A model generated the notes under the pieces. The model did not search any database, was not told the DNA's origin, and saw only the letters and a program-made list of their open reading frames with translations. DNA of 64,000 nucleotides, taken from the NCBI RefSeq assembly GCF_000152945.2, contig NC_020830.1, positions 1,436,501 to 1,500,500 on the forward strand. The letters are read 5' to 3'. The DNA is from Polaribacter sp. MED152 (GTDB lineage Bacteria > Bacteroidota > Bacteroidia > Flavobacteriales > Flavobacteriaceae). The translations under genes and the position numbers were made by a program. Shown here one piece after another: positions 14,312 to 24,740 of the stretch. Each line of letters begins with the position of its first letter. The stretch's first letter is position 1.

Positions 14312-16918
14312 TTAGTTTAACACTAATTTTTTACTATTATATGTTCTATAATCGTTAGATATTTTAATAAAATACAAGCCAGAGCTTAAACCATTTCTAT
14401 TAATATCTACACTATTATTACCTGTTGTTGTTTCTAAGGTTAACTTTTTAACTAGAATCCCAGCCATATTATAAATCTCTATTGCAGTCTCTGCATTTAC
14501 CTCTGAATAGAATCTTATTTGAGAAACTGTTTTCATTGGATTAGGATATAATAAAGTCTCATTTTCATCAATTACTACATTTTCTGTGCTTAACGCATTC
14601 TGTGTAAATTGAATATCACTTAAATTCATTTGCTTATTCATAACCTCTACCCCATCAGAAGACATTGTGAATACAATATTTGTAGCATCTGTTAAATCGA
14701 TGTTTTGATTTAAGTTAGACACAAAGTGTGCTAAAGGAACTGCAAAGTGCGTATTTTCATCTGTAAGCTTAATGGTAGTTCTAAATTGATCTTCCCATTG
14801 AGCAATACCTTCTTTTACAATTGTAATTTCTAAATCTCCTGTACCTTCTGCATTTAATTCTAACACATCAAACTCAGACAAATCAATCGATTTAAATCTT
14901 GGTGTAAATGCTCTGTAAGCTGCAACATAAGTACTTGTGTTAGCTTCTAAGGCGATATTTCTTTCAACTCTATATCCATTTCCAGAATAAACTTCATCAT
15001 TTTGTGAAATATCAAAGCTCTCTATTGTTGTTCCTGTAGATGAATCATCTACTCCCCAAGGACCATCTGACATAAATAAATCATCTGGAGTTTCATTGGT
15101 ATCGTTTTCAATTCTAAATCCTATATCAAATACATTACCTGTGTTAATTACTAACGGATTTAGATAATCACCACTTAATGCTATAGTTTCATTCGAGTAT
15201 TGTGTTGCAGAAGTTTCTGTTCTTTTAAAACCTGCATCGTATACAAAGCTTGAACTTTTATTAGCATTAACTATTTCTAATTCTAAGCTTCCATTTCTAT
15301 ACTTACCTTTCTTTACAAAAACTGGTGGTGGTGTAGAATTGTTGTACGTAGAAATGTTTCTTTTTACATTAAATAATTCTAAGGCCTCTTCACCTAAGGT
15401 TACTAAATCGTCTATTTGGTTTGTCCAAATCTGGAAGTTATAATACGTTTCATTTTCTGTATACTTATCTAAATTCCAGTGACTTTCAATTTCAAAATTA
15501 GTGGTATCTGAAGATAATTTACCAGAGAAACTTAATACAAATTCTTTAGAACCGTCGTTATTTTTAATAATCGATTTAATAAATTGTTGTTCTCTAATTT
15601 CTATAGTTGATACAGAAATTAATTCTGCTCCTAAAAGACGATCACATATAAACTTGGTATGTTCATAAACACCATCTTCTGTTTTTGTAGCTAAAATTAC
15701 AGCTATGGTTTTATCATCTCTAATATAATCTACAGAAAATAATTCTGTTGCATTAGTCATTTCAATTAAATCTGATGGCGATGATTCTACAGCATAAGTA
15801 TCTGTTAAAACATCCATAGGGATTAAATCAATTAAATTAATGTCTGCATTTTTAGAAGCTGCTGTTTTGTACGATTTAGATTTTACTAATTTCTTAGCAC
15901 TAAACTTATCGAACTTATAGTTGTTTTTACTTCTTAGGTAATTTCTTTTATTAATTAAGGTAGATAATCTATCGTTACTTTCTAAACCACCATTGTTACC
16001 AGAAGAAACTGGAGGTGTAATGACAGGGCATTCTGCAACACCTGAACAAGAAGGGTCATCACAGTCTGTTAAACCATCACCATCATCATCTATACCGTTT
16101 TTACAATCTTCTTGTGGTACTGGAGCTGTTGGACATCTTGCACCATCATTTAAACTACTTGATGGCCCAAATGCGAATAAGTTAGATTCTAAAGTAGAAC
16201 CAACTTCTAAATTTTGTACATCTTGAATAACATAAACTGTACCTGTTTGATTTGCAGAAACGTAAAACCTACCTTCAACATCAAAATATACAGCACCAAA
16301 AGTATAGTTTAAACCATCTAAAACTGGCACAGTACCCAAGTTTAAAGCATCTCCTGTATCAGGATCTATTCTGTATAAATTGTTTGTTTTCTTTTCAACA
16401 GTATACAATAAACCATCTACAGCATTAAAAGCCCAGTCATGTATATTTAAGTTTGAAGAAAGTGTAAATGTAGATAGAAACTGACCATAAGTATCAGAAT
16501 CTGGATTTAAATCTACTCTATATGCTGTGCTTCCTCCAGGTTTTAAATGATAAATCCCTGTAGAACTAACATCACCAACATATCTATTAGCTGTTGGTAA
16601 TTCAGGTATATAAAATGTTTCTGTTTGAAAGTTTTTACCAATTTTTACAATTGATTTTGCTGGTGAACTTAATGAACCCCAAATGTAACCATCTGCGGGG
16701 TTATAACCTACAGCATTTACGCTTCCGGGAGTTACATCCTTTTTAACTAAGTAAGAACTACCTGAAGCTAAATCTATAGCATACACATCATTTGCTTGAA
16801 ATAAATATGCATTGTAGTCACAATTAAAAGGTTCTTGTTGAGCGTTTACTATTAAACCCATAAATAGGAATAAAAGTGTAATTTTTAATTTGGCGGAAAA
16901 TTGTAATGTTGGGTTCAT
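14312..16918 (-). CDS. Secreted protein with DUF6923-like propeller, Asp-rich linker and T9SS type A sorting domain
   Basis: An 868-residue exported protein. A signal peptide ends at about residue 26 (LFLFMGLIVNAQ). Residues 30-260 form repeated blades of the type 'YRIDPDTGDALNLG', resembling the DUF6923 beta-propeller. A calcium-binding-like linker NGIDDDGDGLTDCDDPSC follows (about 275-295). The middle region (about 320-680) is of unknown fold. A beta-sandwich-like part (about 680-770) precedes a T9SS C-terminal domain that starts near LLYPNPM and ends in YFIKISNDYRTYNSKKLVLN. The protein should cross the outer membrane by type IX secretion. It has a well-formed promoter and terminator and is monocistronic. 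Role unknown. Confidence 0.8.
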   Translation of the reverse strand: MNPTLQFSAKLKITLLFLFMGLIVNAQQEPFNCDYNAYLFQANDVYAIDLASGSSYLVKKDVTPGSVNAVGYNPADGYIWGSLSSPAKSIVKIGKNFQTETFYIPELPTANRYVGDVSSTGIYHLKPGGSTAYRVDLNPDSDTYGQFLSTFTLSSNLNIHDWAFNAVDGLLYTVEKKTNNLYRIDPDTGDALNLGTVPVLDGLNYTFGAVYFDVEGRFYVSANQTGTVYVIQDVQNLEVGSTLESNLFAFGPSSSLNDGARCPTAPVPQEDCKNGIDDDGDGLTDCDDPSCSGVAECPVITPPVSSGNNGGLESNDRLSTLINKRNYLRSKNNYKFDKFSAKKLVKSKSYKTAASKNADINLIDLIPMDVLTDTYAVESSPSDLIEMTNATELFSVDYIRDDKTIAVILATKTEDGVYEHTKFICDRLLGAELISVSTIEIREQQFIKSIIKNNDGSKEFVLSFSGKLSSDTTNFEIESHWNLDKYTENETYYNFQIWTNQIDDLVTLGEEALELFNVKRNISTYNNSTPPPVFVKKGKYRNGSLELEIVNANKSSSFVYDAGFKRTETSATQYSNETIALSGDYLNPLVINTGNVFDIGFRIENDTNETPDDLFMSDGPWGVDDSSTGTTIESFDISQNDEVYSGNGYRVERNIALEANTSTYVAAYRAFTPRFKSIDLSEFDVLELNAEGTGDLEITIVKEGIAQWEDQFRTTIKLTDENTHFAVPLAHFVSNLNQNIDLTDATNIVFTMSSDGVEVMNKQMNLSDIQFTQNALSTENVVIDENETLLYPNPMKTVSQIRFYSEVNAETAIEIYNMAGILVKKLTLETTTGNNSVDINRNGLSSGLYFIKISNDYRTYNSKKLVLN

Positions 16919-16934
16919 GGCTTGTTATTTGCTT

Positions 16935-16965
16935 CAAAAATAGGGATTTACCAAGTAATAACAAA
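16935..16965 (-). promoter_or_regulatory. Promoter of T9SS protein gene
   Basis: On the minus strand TTTG (16962-16965), a 19-base spacer, and TATTTTTG (16935-16942) match the Bacteroidota -33/-7 consensus exactly, 17 bases before the start codon. Confidence 0.75.
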
Positions 16966-17044
16966 TCCACCAAAGGTTTATGGCAATTAAGTGTCGACGA
17001 ACTGTAAATAAATTGAGTTTAACCGATTTTGATAAATGTATAAA

Positions 17045-17080
17045 ACAAAAAAAATCACGCCTTTTAGAGATGTGATTTTT
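17045..17080 (-). terminator. Terminator after ftsZ (end of dcw operon)
   Basis: AAAATCAC (17051-17058) and GTGATTTT (17072-17079) form the stem; on the minus strand it is followed by a T-rich tract. It lies 27 bases after the ftsZ stop codon. Confidence 0.8.
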
Positions 17081-17105
17081 TATAACCTTAAACTTTATGT
17101 AATTC

Positions 17106-19007
17106 TTAGTCTACATTATCATGTAAAAAAGAATTGTTAGATTTAAAATCGATACCATCTGTATCTTTTTTTAATGCCGTTTTTACTTTGCTAATAGTAG
17201 CATTTCTATCTAAATCTACTCCTTGTCTTTTGTATGCTGGCTGACGCTCTATTTCATCTATATTTTTATTTAAATTTTCATTAAAATTATAGTTGAATTT
17301 CTTCATGCTTTTGCGTCTTTCTTCTGCTCTTTTCTGTAACTCATTAATGGTTAAATCTAAAGGCGAAACTTCTTCGCTTAAAGTATCTATTTCATTTATT
17401 ACAGACTGTGGAGTAGTTGTTTTTAATTCAAACTGAATTTCTTCTTCCTCCTCAACTTTACGCTCTATAATTTGAGAACTTTTACCAATGGTTGGCTCAG
17501 AATCAAAGTCTTCTAAAACATATCTAGTTTCTTTTTTGGCAACAATTTCAGTAGCTCCAAAAACCTCTATGTCATTTACATTAACCTCTTTTTCATTGGT
17601 TAAACTAAACTTAATTTCCTCGTCTTTTGTAATTTCTGTATAGTCGTTTAAAGGAATATCAAACAAAGAATTAGAAGTCATAGTAGGTGCTTGTTGTGCA
17701 ACTGGTTCTTCTACTTTGGTTGTATCTGTTATAATAAAATCATCTTCAGAAATAGTATCTGGTTCTACACTTTCGTAAGAAACTGGCATACTTGCAATAA
17801 TTTCATTGGTTTTTACCAAATCCATTTTTGGTTGAGCATTGTCTTCTTCTAAATCATCGCTTAATGTATGAACAATTTTAGTATTAGATTCTTGCTGATT
17901 TGTAATTGGTGTTTCTAAACTTGGTTGTCTAGAAATTATTTTCTCTTCGAAGTTATAGGTAGCCTTTTGTTCTTCTTCTAAAGTATGTATGATTTTTTTA
18001 ACCTCTGTATTGGTAATATTACTTTGTTGATCTGCTGCAAAACCTGTTGCAACAATAGTAACAGAAATAGCTTCACCTAGATCTTCATCTTCTCCTATAC
18101 CCATAATAATGTTAGCATCATAACCTGCTTCATCTTGAATATAATCGTTTATTTCACCTATTTCATCTAAAGTAACTTCGCTTGTTCCAGAAACAATTAA
18201 CAACAATACATTTTTAGCTCCTGTTATTTTATTATCATTTAATAAAGGTGAATCTAAGGCTTTAATAATTGCATTTTTTGCTCTTGTTTGCCCTTCTTCT
18301 TTTGCAGAACCCATGATTGCAGTTCCACTATTAGAAAGAACGGTTTTAGCATCATGTAAATCAATATTTTGCTTATAGTGATGTGTAATTACTTCTGCAA
18401 TACCTTTTGAAGCTGTAGACAATACCTCATCTGCTTTAGAGAAACCAGCTTTAAAACCTAAATTACCATAAACTTCTCTTAGTTTGTTATTATTGATAAC
18501 AATTAAAGAGTCTACATTTTGACGTAGTTGATCTATACCTAATTGCGCTTGTTTTGTTCTTCTTTTACCTTCAAAAGCAAAAGGCATAGTAACAATACCT
18601 ACAGTAAGTATGTCCATATCTTTTGCAATCTTAGCAATAATTGGTGCAGCTCCAGTTCCTGTTCCTCCACCCATTCCTGCAGTGATAAATACCATTTTAG
18701 TTTGGTTATTTAACATTTGCTGAATTTCTTGCATACTTTCTTTAGCTGCTTGCTCTCCAATTTCTGGATTCGCACCTGCTCCTAAACCAGAGGTAAGTGT
18801 AGCCCCTAACTGTATTTTATTTGGTATAGGACTATTTTCTAAAGCTTGTGCATCTGTATTACAGATTACAAAATCTACCCCATTTATATGCTGCTGAAAC
18901 ATGTGGTTTACAGCATTGCTTCCTCCACCACCAACACCAATTACTTTAATGGTGTTTGATTGTGTTTTAGGCATTACAAATTCAATGTTTTCAAAATCTA
19001 AGCTCAT
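17106..19007 (-). CDS. ftsZ: Cell division GTPase FtsZ
   Basis: A 633-residue tubulin homologue that polymerises with GTP into the cytokinetic ring. The GTP-binding N-terminal domain has GVGGGGSNAV (about 24-33) and the tubulin signature GGGTGTGA at 113-120. The T7 loop segment follows in the polymerisation domain, which ends near residue 330. A very long acidic, Thr/Glu-rich linker (about 340-570) and a conserved basic C-terminal part with RQPAYKRQGVDL follow. The long linker explains the length, which is normal for Flavobacteriia and far above the 383 residues of E. coli. It is the last gene of the dcw cluster, 59 bases after ftsA. Confidence 0.98.
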   Translation of the reverse strand: MSLDFENIEFVMPKTQSNTIKVIGVGGGGSNAVNHMFQQHINGVDFVICNTDAQALENSPIPNKIQLGATLTSGLGAGANPEIGEQAAKESMQEIQQMLNNQTKMVFITAGMGGGTGTGAAPIIAKIAKDMDILTVGIVTMPFAFEGKRRTKQAQLGIDQLRQNVDSLIVINNNKLREVYGNLGFKAGFSKADEVLSTASKGIAEVITHHYKQNIDLHDAKTVLSNSGTAIMGSAKEEGQTRAKNAIIKALDSPLLNDNKITGAKNVLLLIVSGTSEVTLDEIGEINDYIQDEAGYDANIIMGIGEDEDLGEAISVTIVATGFAADQQSNITNTEVKKIIHTLEEEQKATYNFEEKIISRQPSLETPITNQQESNTKIVHTLSDDLEEDNAQPKMDLVKTNEIIASMPVSYESVEPDTISEDDFIITDTTKVEEPVAQQAPTMTSNSLFDIPLNDYTEITKDEEIKFSLTNEKEVNVNDIEVFGATEIVAKKETRYVLEDFDSEPTIGKSSQIIERKVEEEEEIQFELKTTTPQSVINEIDTLSEEVSPLDLTINELQKRAEERRKSMKKFNYNFNENLNKNIDEIERQPAYKRQGVDLDRNATISKVKTALKKDTDGIDFKSNNSFLHDNVD

Positions 19008-19066
19008 ACTAACTTTATATTTTTGTGTTCTTGTGTATTGTTCTTTTTTGGTGTCTTTAATGCTAA

Positions 19067-20392
19067 CTACTCAGCATTATCTAAAAAATCTTTCAATCCT
19101 TCTGTAAATTTCTCGAAGAATGATTTCTTTTTTGGTGTTGGTTTTGGTGCTGGTTCAGGTTCATTGATTACTTCATCTTCTGTATTTTCTATAATTTCTT
19201 CTAGAACCTCTTCTACTTCTTCTACTTTAATATCTTTTTCTAAGCCTTCCATTAACAACCCAACTGCGGTTGCATAAGAAGGGCTAGATAATGCTTCATC
19301 AGATTCCCCAGCCAAATGTTCATTTGGATATCCGATTCTAGCATCCATACCAGTAATGTATTCTACCAATTGACGTAAGTGTTTTAACTGAGAACCACCT
19401 CCTGTTAAAACAATACCTGCAATTAGTTTTCCTTTGGCAGTTTCATGCCCATAATTTTTAATTTCTAAATACACATGCTCAATAATTTCTTGCACTCTTG
19501 CATGTATAATTTTAGATAAGTTTTTAAGCGTTATTTCTTTAGGTTCTCTACCTCTTAAACCAGGAATCGAAACAATTTCTGTTTCTTTATTTTCACCTGG
19601 CCAAGCAGAACCAAATTTAATCTTCAATAACTCAGCTTGTTTTTCTATAATTGAGCATCCTTCTTTAATATCGTCTGTAATAACGTTACCTCCAAAAGGA
19701 ATTACTGCTGTGTGTCTAATGATTCCGTCTTTAAAGATGGCCAAATCAGTTGTTCCACCACCAATATCAATTAAAGCAACACCTGCTTCTTTCTCTTCTT
19801 GACTTAATACTGCTTGTGCAGAAGCTAATGGTTCTAGAGTAATTTCATTTAGGTCTAAACCAGCACTTTTTACACATCTACCAATATTTCTGATTGATGA
19901 TACTTGCCCAACCACTACATGAAAATTGGCTTCAAGTCGCCCACCATACATTCCAATTGGCTCTTTAATATCCGCTTGAGAATCTACTTTAAATTCTTGT
20001 GGTAAAACATGAATTATTTCTTCTCCTGGCAACATTACCAATTTGTGAACTTGATTTACCAAATCTTCTATATCAGCCTCGTCAATAACTTCATCTGCAT
20101 TATTTCTAGTGATATAATCACTATGATGTAAACTTCTAATATGTTGCCCAGCAATACCTACTACTACATCTTCTATTTTTACACCAGATACACTTTCTGC
20201 TTCATCTACAGCTTGCTGAATAGATTGTATAGTTTGTGTAATATTACTTACTACACCACGTTTTACACCTAAACTTTTTGCCTTACCAATACCAACTACC
20301 TCAATTTTACCATATTCGTTTTTACGACCAATCATGGCAACAATTTTGGTTGTACCAATATCTAAACCAACAGCTATTTTATTGTCTTCCAT
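19067..20392 (-). CDS. ftsA: Cell division actin homologue FtsA
   Basis: A 441-residue actin-fold ATPase that tethers FtsZ filaments to the membrane. Phosphate motif 1 is GLDIGTTKIVAMIG, phosphate motif 2 ALIDIGGGTTDLAIF, and the adenosine motif GIVLTGGGSQLKH. An acidic, Pro-rich linker (about 390-415) leads to the C-terminal amphipathic membrane-targeting helix SFFEKFTEGLKDFLDN. It starts 6 bases after the ftsQ stop codon, and ftsZ follows downstream, the standard order. Confidence 0.97.
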   Translation of the reverse strand: MEDNKIAVGLDIGTTKIVAMIGRKNEYGKIEVVGIGKAKSLGVKRGVVSNITQTIQSIQQAVDEAESVSGVKIEDVVVGIAGQHIRSLHHSDYITRNNADEVIDEADIEDLVNQVHKLVMLPGEEIIHVLPQEFKVDSQADIKEPIGMYGGRLEANFHVVVGQVSSIRNIGRCVKSAGLDLNEITLEPLASAQAVLSQEEKEAGVALIDIGGGTTDLAIFKDGIIRHTAVIPFGGNVITDDIKEGCSIIEKQAELLKIKFGSAWPGENKETEIVSIPGLRGREPKEITLKNLSKIIHARVQEIIEHVYLEIKNYGHETAKGKLIAGIVLTGGGSQLKHLRQLVEYITGMDARIGYPNEHLAGESDEALSSPSYATAVGLLMEGLEKDIKVEEVEEVLEEIIENTEDEVINEPEPAPKPTPKKKSFFEKFTEGLKDFLDNAE

Positions 20393-20398
20393 TTTAGT

Positions 20399-21124
20399 TT
20401 ATTTAGTGCACACAACTTGGTTGTGATATTTTACATTAATTGTTTTATAATTTTGAATTGTTTTGTCTTCAAATGTTTTATTATAAAACGCTTTTAATTT
20501 TTTAAATTTTACATCCATTTCAGATAAATTTCCAAAATCGATTTTGTAATCTCCACTTCTAACAGAAAATTGATATTCATTTTCGGAAGATTTTACAATT
20601 CCAACGACTTCTTTATGCAAAAAATCATCGCCTTCAATTTTTAAAATTAAAGGTAAAATTTCTGCAATTTCATCATCATTTTCAACTCCAGAAACCAGCA
20701 AAACTCTAGATGAATAATTAGTTGACAAAGGCATTTTTACTCCTTGTTTATCAACATAATAAACCTCATCATCATTTAAAATTCTAGCTACAGGCTCTCG
20801 CTGTTTTACTACAGATTTTAGCCTACCATCTATGGTTAAAAAAACATCTGCTTTTTCAACATATGGATTTTTTGATAGATTATTTTCTAGAACATATAAA
20901 TCTATCACAGATTTTGCTTGGTTTTGTATACTTTCTGTATTTTGTATTAACAATTTATTAACCATTGAATAGGTCAGAAAATTATTCTCTCCTTTATCAA
21001 ATTCTATAACTGGCTCACCTATTTTTACAACATTATTTCTCTTACCAGAAAAGCTATACAAAAAAGCTAAACTAGCTGTAAGTACTACAAAAAACAGGTA
21101 TTTCAAAACTCTTTTAAACTTCAT
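20399..21124 (-). CDS. ftsQ: Cell division protein FtsQ/DivIB
   Basis: A 241-residue single-pass protein: short cytoplasmic basic N-terminus, membrane segment at about 9-24 (YLFFVVLTASLAFLYS), then a periplasmic region with a POTRA-like part (about 50-115) and the FtsQ beta domain (about 115-235). FtsQ links early and late divisome proteins through FtsL and FtsB. Sequence conservation is low in this family, so the call leans on topology and on position between murC and ftsA. Its start overlaps the end of murC by 11 bases, suggesting translational coupling. Confidence 0.88.
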   Translation of the reverse strand: MKFKRVLKYLFFVVLTASLAFLYSFSGKRNNVVKIGEPVIEFDKGENNFLTYSMVNKLLIQNTESIQNQAKSVIDLYVLENNLSKNPYVEKADVFLTIDGRLKSVVKQREPVARILNDDEVYYVDKQGVKMPLSTNYSSRVLLVSGVENDDEIAEILPLILKIEGDDFLHKEVVGIVKSSENEYQFSVRSGDYKIDFGNLSEMDVKFKKLKAFYNKTFEDKTIQNYKTINVKYHNQVVCTK

Positions 21125-22466
21125 TTTCTTGTAAATTTAAAAGTTGATCTGTAACCTCATTTGTTAGAACACCAATATCACCTGCACCTAACATTGCAAT
21201 TATTTTTGCTGATGATTGTTTAATATCTTTTATAGTATTTTTCTTTTCTGCTATTTTTTTCTGCTTGCTAGTAATTTTTCCCAGCAACCACTCTGAAGTG
21301 ACATTTGGAATTGGTTCTTCTCTTGCTGGATAGATATCTAGCAAAATAACCTCATCGAATTTAGAAAGTGCCAATGCAAAATCATCTACAAAATCTTTAG
21401 TTCTAGAAAACAAATGTGGCTGAAAAATGGCCAAAACTTTTTCGTTCGGATACATTTCTCTAATTGAACTTTCTACTGCATTAATTTCTGTTGGATGATG
21501 AGCATAATCATCTATTAGAACTAATTCTTTGGTTTTTATTTTATAAGAAAACCTACGTTTTACGCCCTTAAAACTAGCCAATTGAACCTTAATTTTTTCT
21601 AAAGAAACACCATAAACATCTGCCATTGCTAATGCTGCTAATGCATTCATTACATTATGTTTACCAGGCAAATGCAGTTCTATATTTTGTATAGAACTAG
21701 TAGGAGTTTGCACATCAAAAACATAAGTACCCTCTTTAATCTTTAGATTGTATGCTTTATAATCTGCAGGTTCATCTACAGCATAAGTTAAGCCCTCTAA
21801 AGGCAAACCTTTTGCCACAATTAAGGTGTCTGATACTTTCCAAGAAAATGCTACAAAAGATTCCTCTAAAGAAGATGCCTCTCCATAAATATCTAAATGA
21901 TCTGCATCCATAGAAGTAACACAAGCAATATTAGGACTTAGTTGTAAAAAAGACCTATCAAACTCATCTGCTTCAACTACTGTTATTTTATCTTCTCCTA
22001 AAATTAAATTTGAATTATAGTTTTCTGCTACACCTCCTAAAAATGAAGTGGCTTTTTCAGGCTCCATTATATGCCCCAACATACTAGATGTGGTTGTTTT
22101 ACCATGTGTACCTGAAGCTGCTAAGCAAAAAGTAGACTTAGTAATTTCACCCAAAATTTCAGCTCTTTTAAGAAGGGTAAAATTATTATTCTTAAAATAA
22201 TATAATTCTTCAGAATTTTTTGGAATTGCAGGCGTGTATATGACTAATGTTGATTTTTTATCTAAAAAAGCAATAGGAATGTTTTGAATTTTATCTTCAA
22301 AATGAATCGATACACCTACTTGCTCTAAACCTGTAGTTATTTGAGAAGGTGTTTTATCATAACCTGCAACATTTTTGTTTAGTGCAGCAAAGTATCTTGC
22401 AATAGCACTCATGCCAATACCTCCAATACCTACAAAATAAACGTTATGTTTTTGTTCTAAATTCAC
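21114..22466 (-). CDS. murC: UDP-N-acetylmuramate--L-alanine ligase MurC
   Basis: A 450-residue cytoplasmic Mur ligase that adds L-alanine to UDP-MurNAc with ATP. The N-terminal Rossmann domain opens with [13 protein letters not shown], the ATP loop is [14 protein letters not shown], and the central domain has DADHLDIYG and the HHPTEI segment of the C-terminal domain. The start overlaps the end of murG by 4 bases (ATGA). It is placed between murG and ftsQ as in other Bacteroidota. The usual neighbour murB or ddl is not present here. Confidence 0.97.
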   Translation of the reverse strand: MNLEQKHNVYFVGIGGIGMSAIARYFAALNKNVAGYDKTPSQITTGLEQVGVSIHFEDKIQNIPIAFLDKKSTLVIYTPAIPKNSEELYYFKNNNFTLLKRAEILGEITKSTFCLAASGTHGKTTTSSMLGHIMEPEKATSFLGGVAENYNSNLILGEDKITVVEADEFDRSFLQLSPNIACVTSMDADHLDIYGEASSLEESFVAFSWKVSDTLIVAKGLPLEGLTYAVDEPADYKAYNLKIKEGTYVFDVQTPTSSIQNIELHLPGKHNVMNALAALAMADVYGVSLEKIKVQLASFKGVKRRFSYKIKTKELVLIDDYAHHPTEINAVESSIREMYPNEKVLAIFQPHLFSRTKDFVDDFALALSKFDEVILLDIYPAREEPIPNVTSEWLLGKITSKQKKIAEKKNTIKDIKQSSAKIIAMLGAGDIGVLTNEVTDQLLNLQENEV

Positions 22467-23554
22467 CTCTTTAATAATTTTTCTACTTCATTAGCAATAC
22501 TCCTTGTTGCACTTGGCAAGGCTAATTCGTTAATATTTTCAGATAACTGCTGCTGCTTACCTTCATCTTTTAATAACGTTTCAAATACAATTTTAAATGT
22601 GTCTAATTCACTTTCTTTTAAAAGTATTGCTCCATGCCTATCAACTATAAATTTGGCATTTTTGGTTTGATGATCTTCTGCCACATTTGGAGAAGGAATA
22701 AAAATAACAGGTTTACCAACAATACATAATTCTGATACAGAACTAGCACCAGCTCTAGAAATAATAATATCTGAAGCTGCATAAGCTAAATCCATTTTAT
22801 TTATAAATTGATGAACTTGAACGTGCTTCAATTCATTATGCTTTTTATACTCATCAAAATATAGCTTTCCACATTGCCAAATAACTTGAACATTTTGTTC
22901 TTCTAAAAACGTTAAATTGGTTTCTACTAGTTGATTTATTTTACGTGCTCCTAAACTTCCTCCTAAAATCAAGATTGTTTTCTTCTTTTTATCTAATTGA
23001 AAAAAGTCTGTGGCTTCTTCTTTTTTAGCATGAATACTCAATAAATCTTGACGAACAGGATTACCTGTTTTTACGATTTTATTTGCTGGGAAAAATCGAT
23101 TTAAATCATCGTAAGCAACACAAATTTTATTGGCACGTCTTCCTAACAACTTGTTTGTTATGCCAGGAAAAGAGTTCTGTTCTTGAATTAATGTTGGTAT
23201 GTTTCTTCTGTTTGCCATTATTAAAGTTGGCCCACTAGCAAACCCACCTGTACCAATTGCAATATCTGGATTAAATTTTCTTATAATTCTTCTTGCCTTC
23301 CATAAACTATCTAACATTTTAAAAGGGAAACCAAGGTTTTTAGCCAGTTGTTTTCTTTGTATTCCAGAAATCCATAAGCCCTCAATTTTGTACCCTGCTT
23401 GAGGTACTTTTTCCATCTCCATCTTATCTTTTGCACCAACAAATAGAAAATTAGCATCTGGAAAACGCCATTTTAATTCATTTGCAATTGCAATTGCAGG
23501 ATAGATATGACCACCTGTTCCTCCTCCAGAAATAAGTATGTTATATGGTTTCAT
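22463..23554 (-). CDS. murG: UDP-GlcNAc:lipid I N-acetylglucosaminyltransferase MurG
   Basis: A 363-residue GT-B glycosyltransferase of the inner leaflet. It converts lipid I to lipid II. The signature [15 protein letters not shown] is at the N-terminus, [10 protein letters not shown] opens the second domain, and [11 protein letters not shown] is the UDP-GlcNAc-binding region. The length is typical. The gene overlaps ftsW by 14 bases upstream and murC by 4 bases downstream, evidence of tight coupling within the operon. Confidence 0.97.
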   Translation of the reverse strand: MKPYNILISGGGTGGHIYPAIAIANELKWRFPDANFLFVGAKDKMEMEKVPQAGYKIEGLWISGIQRKQLAKNLGFPFKMLDSLWKARRIIRKFNPDIAIGTGGFASGPTLIMANRRNIPTLIQEQNSFPGITNKLLGRRANKICVAYDDLNRFFPANKIVKTGNPVRQDLLSIHAKKEEATDFFQLDKKKKTILILGGSLGARKINQLVETNLTFLEEQNVQVIWQCGKLYFDEYKKHNELKHVQVHQFINKMDLAYAASDIIISRAGASSVSELCIVGKPVIFIPSPNVAEDHQTKNAKFIVDRHGAILLKESELDTFKIVFETLLKDEGKQQQLSENINELALPSATRSIANEVEKLLKR

Positions 23555-24728
23555 GCAAAATATCTAAAGGGTTATCATCTAATATATCTTCTTCTGTTTC
23601 TTGTTTAGATGCACTTACACTAAGTATCATACCTAATGCAAAACATGTCATCCAAATAGATGTACCCCCACTACTTATTAAGGGCAGTGTTTGACCTGTT
23701 ACTGGGAATAAATTTGTGGCAACTGCCATATTAATAATCGCCTGAAAAATGATGGGACAACCCACACCAATTACTAGCAAAGTACCAAAAATGGTTGTTG
23801 TTTTTCTTATGACTACAAAAATCCTAAAAAGCAATAAAAAATAGATCAAAGCTATAATTACACCACCTACCAAACCATATTCTTCAATAATTATTGCAAA
23901 AATAAAATCGGAAGAAGATTGAGGTAAAAAGTTTTTTTGAACACTTTTACCTGGGCCAACTCCTATTGGACCTCCTGTTGCAATTGCAATCTTTGCTTTT
24001 TCTACTTGATAAGCTTCCTTATTATCACCATCAGAAAAATTCTCTATTCTACTTTGCCAAGTTTGGACTCTATTTGGCATTGCATCTGGAAAAGCTTTCG
24101 CTACCAAAACAAAAAAAGCTAGCATAAAAATACCCACACCAACTATTAAACCTAAATATTTTAAAGGATAACCTCCAATAAATGTGACCATTAAAATCAT
24201 CACAAAAATAATAGCTGTAGTTGAAAAATTTGCTGGTAAAATGAGCATTAAAATAGCGCCAACAGGCAACCATAATTGCAATAAACTTTCTTTAAAATTA
24301 ATTGGCTTTTCTTTATTCTTAGCTAGATATCTTGCCACATAAACCATTAGCACTAAACCTGCCAATGTTGATGTTTGAAAGCCTATACCCACAAAAGGAA
24401 TACGTATCCATCTACTAGCATTGGCACCACCAATTGTTGTGCCCTGCATCATTGTAAAAATTAGTAAAACAAAAACTATAGGTAGCATTAAAACCGAGCC
24501 GCCTGAAAAATACCTATATGGAATTTTATGAACTCCATAAATAATACCAAAGCCCATAATTAATAAAACCATATGTTTTACCAAATATCCTAAAGTAGAA
24601 CCAGAACCAACCACATAAACCAGGTTTGTGCTTGCGCTATAAACTGGCATAAATGAGAATATTGCCAAAATAGCCACAATAGCCCAAATGGTTTTATCTC
24701 CTTTTATATGATTAAAAACTGTTTTCAA
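23541..24728 (-). CDS. ftsW: SEDS peptidoglycan glycosyltransferase FtsW
   Basis: A 395-residue SEDS-family polytopic membrane protein with about ten membrane segments. It polymerises lipid II at the septum together with the class B PBP encoded upstream (ftsI). The family signature [15 protein letters not shown] is near the C-terminus, and [14 protein letters not shown] lies in the first half (extracellular loop region). It overlaps murG by 14 bases and follows murD by 12 bases. Confidence 0.96.
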   Translation of the reverse strand: MKTVFNHIKGDKTIWAIVAILAIFSFMPVYSASTNLVYVVGSGSTLGYLVKHMVLLIMGFGIIYGVHKIPYRYFSGGSVLMLPIVFVLLIFTMMQGTTIGGANASRWIRIPFVGIGFQTSTLAGLVLMVYVARYLAKNKEKPINFKESLLQLWLPVGAILMLILPANFSTTAIIFVMILMVTFIGGYPLKYLGLIVGVGIFMLAFFVLVAKAFPDAMPNRVQTWQSRIENFSDGDNKEAYQVEKAKIAIATGGPIGVGPGKSVQKNFLPQSSSDFIFAIIIEEYGLVGGVIIALIYFLLLFRIFVVIRKTTTIFGTLLVIGVGCPIIFQAIINMAVATNLFPVTGQTLPLISSGGTSIWMTCFALGMILSVSASKQETEEDILDDNPLDILHETI

Positions 24729-24740
24729 ACTTTACGATTT

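Noticed and set aside
19023..19277. Plus-strand open frame opposite ftsZ/ftsA
   Set aside because: Antisense shadow of ftsA; low-complexity Phe/Ser/Gly translation with no family features.
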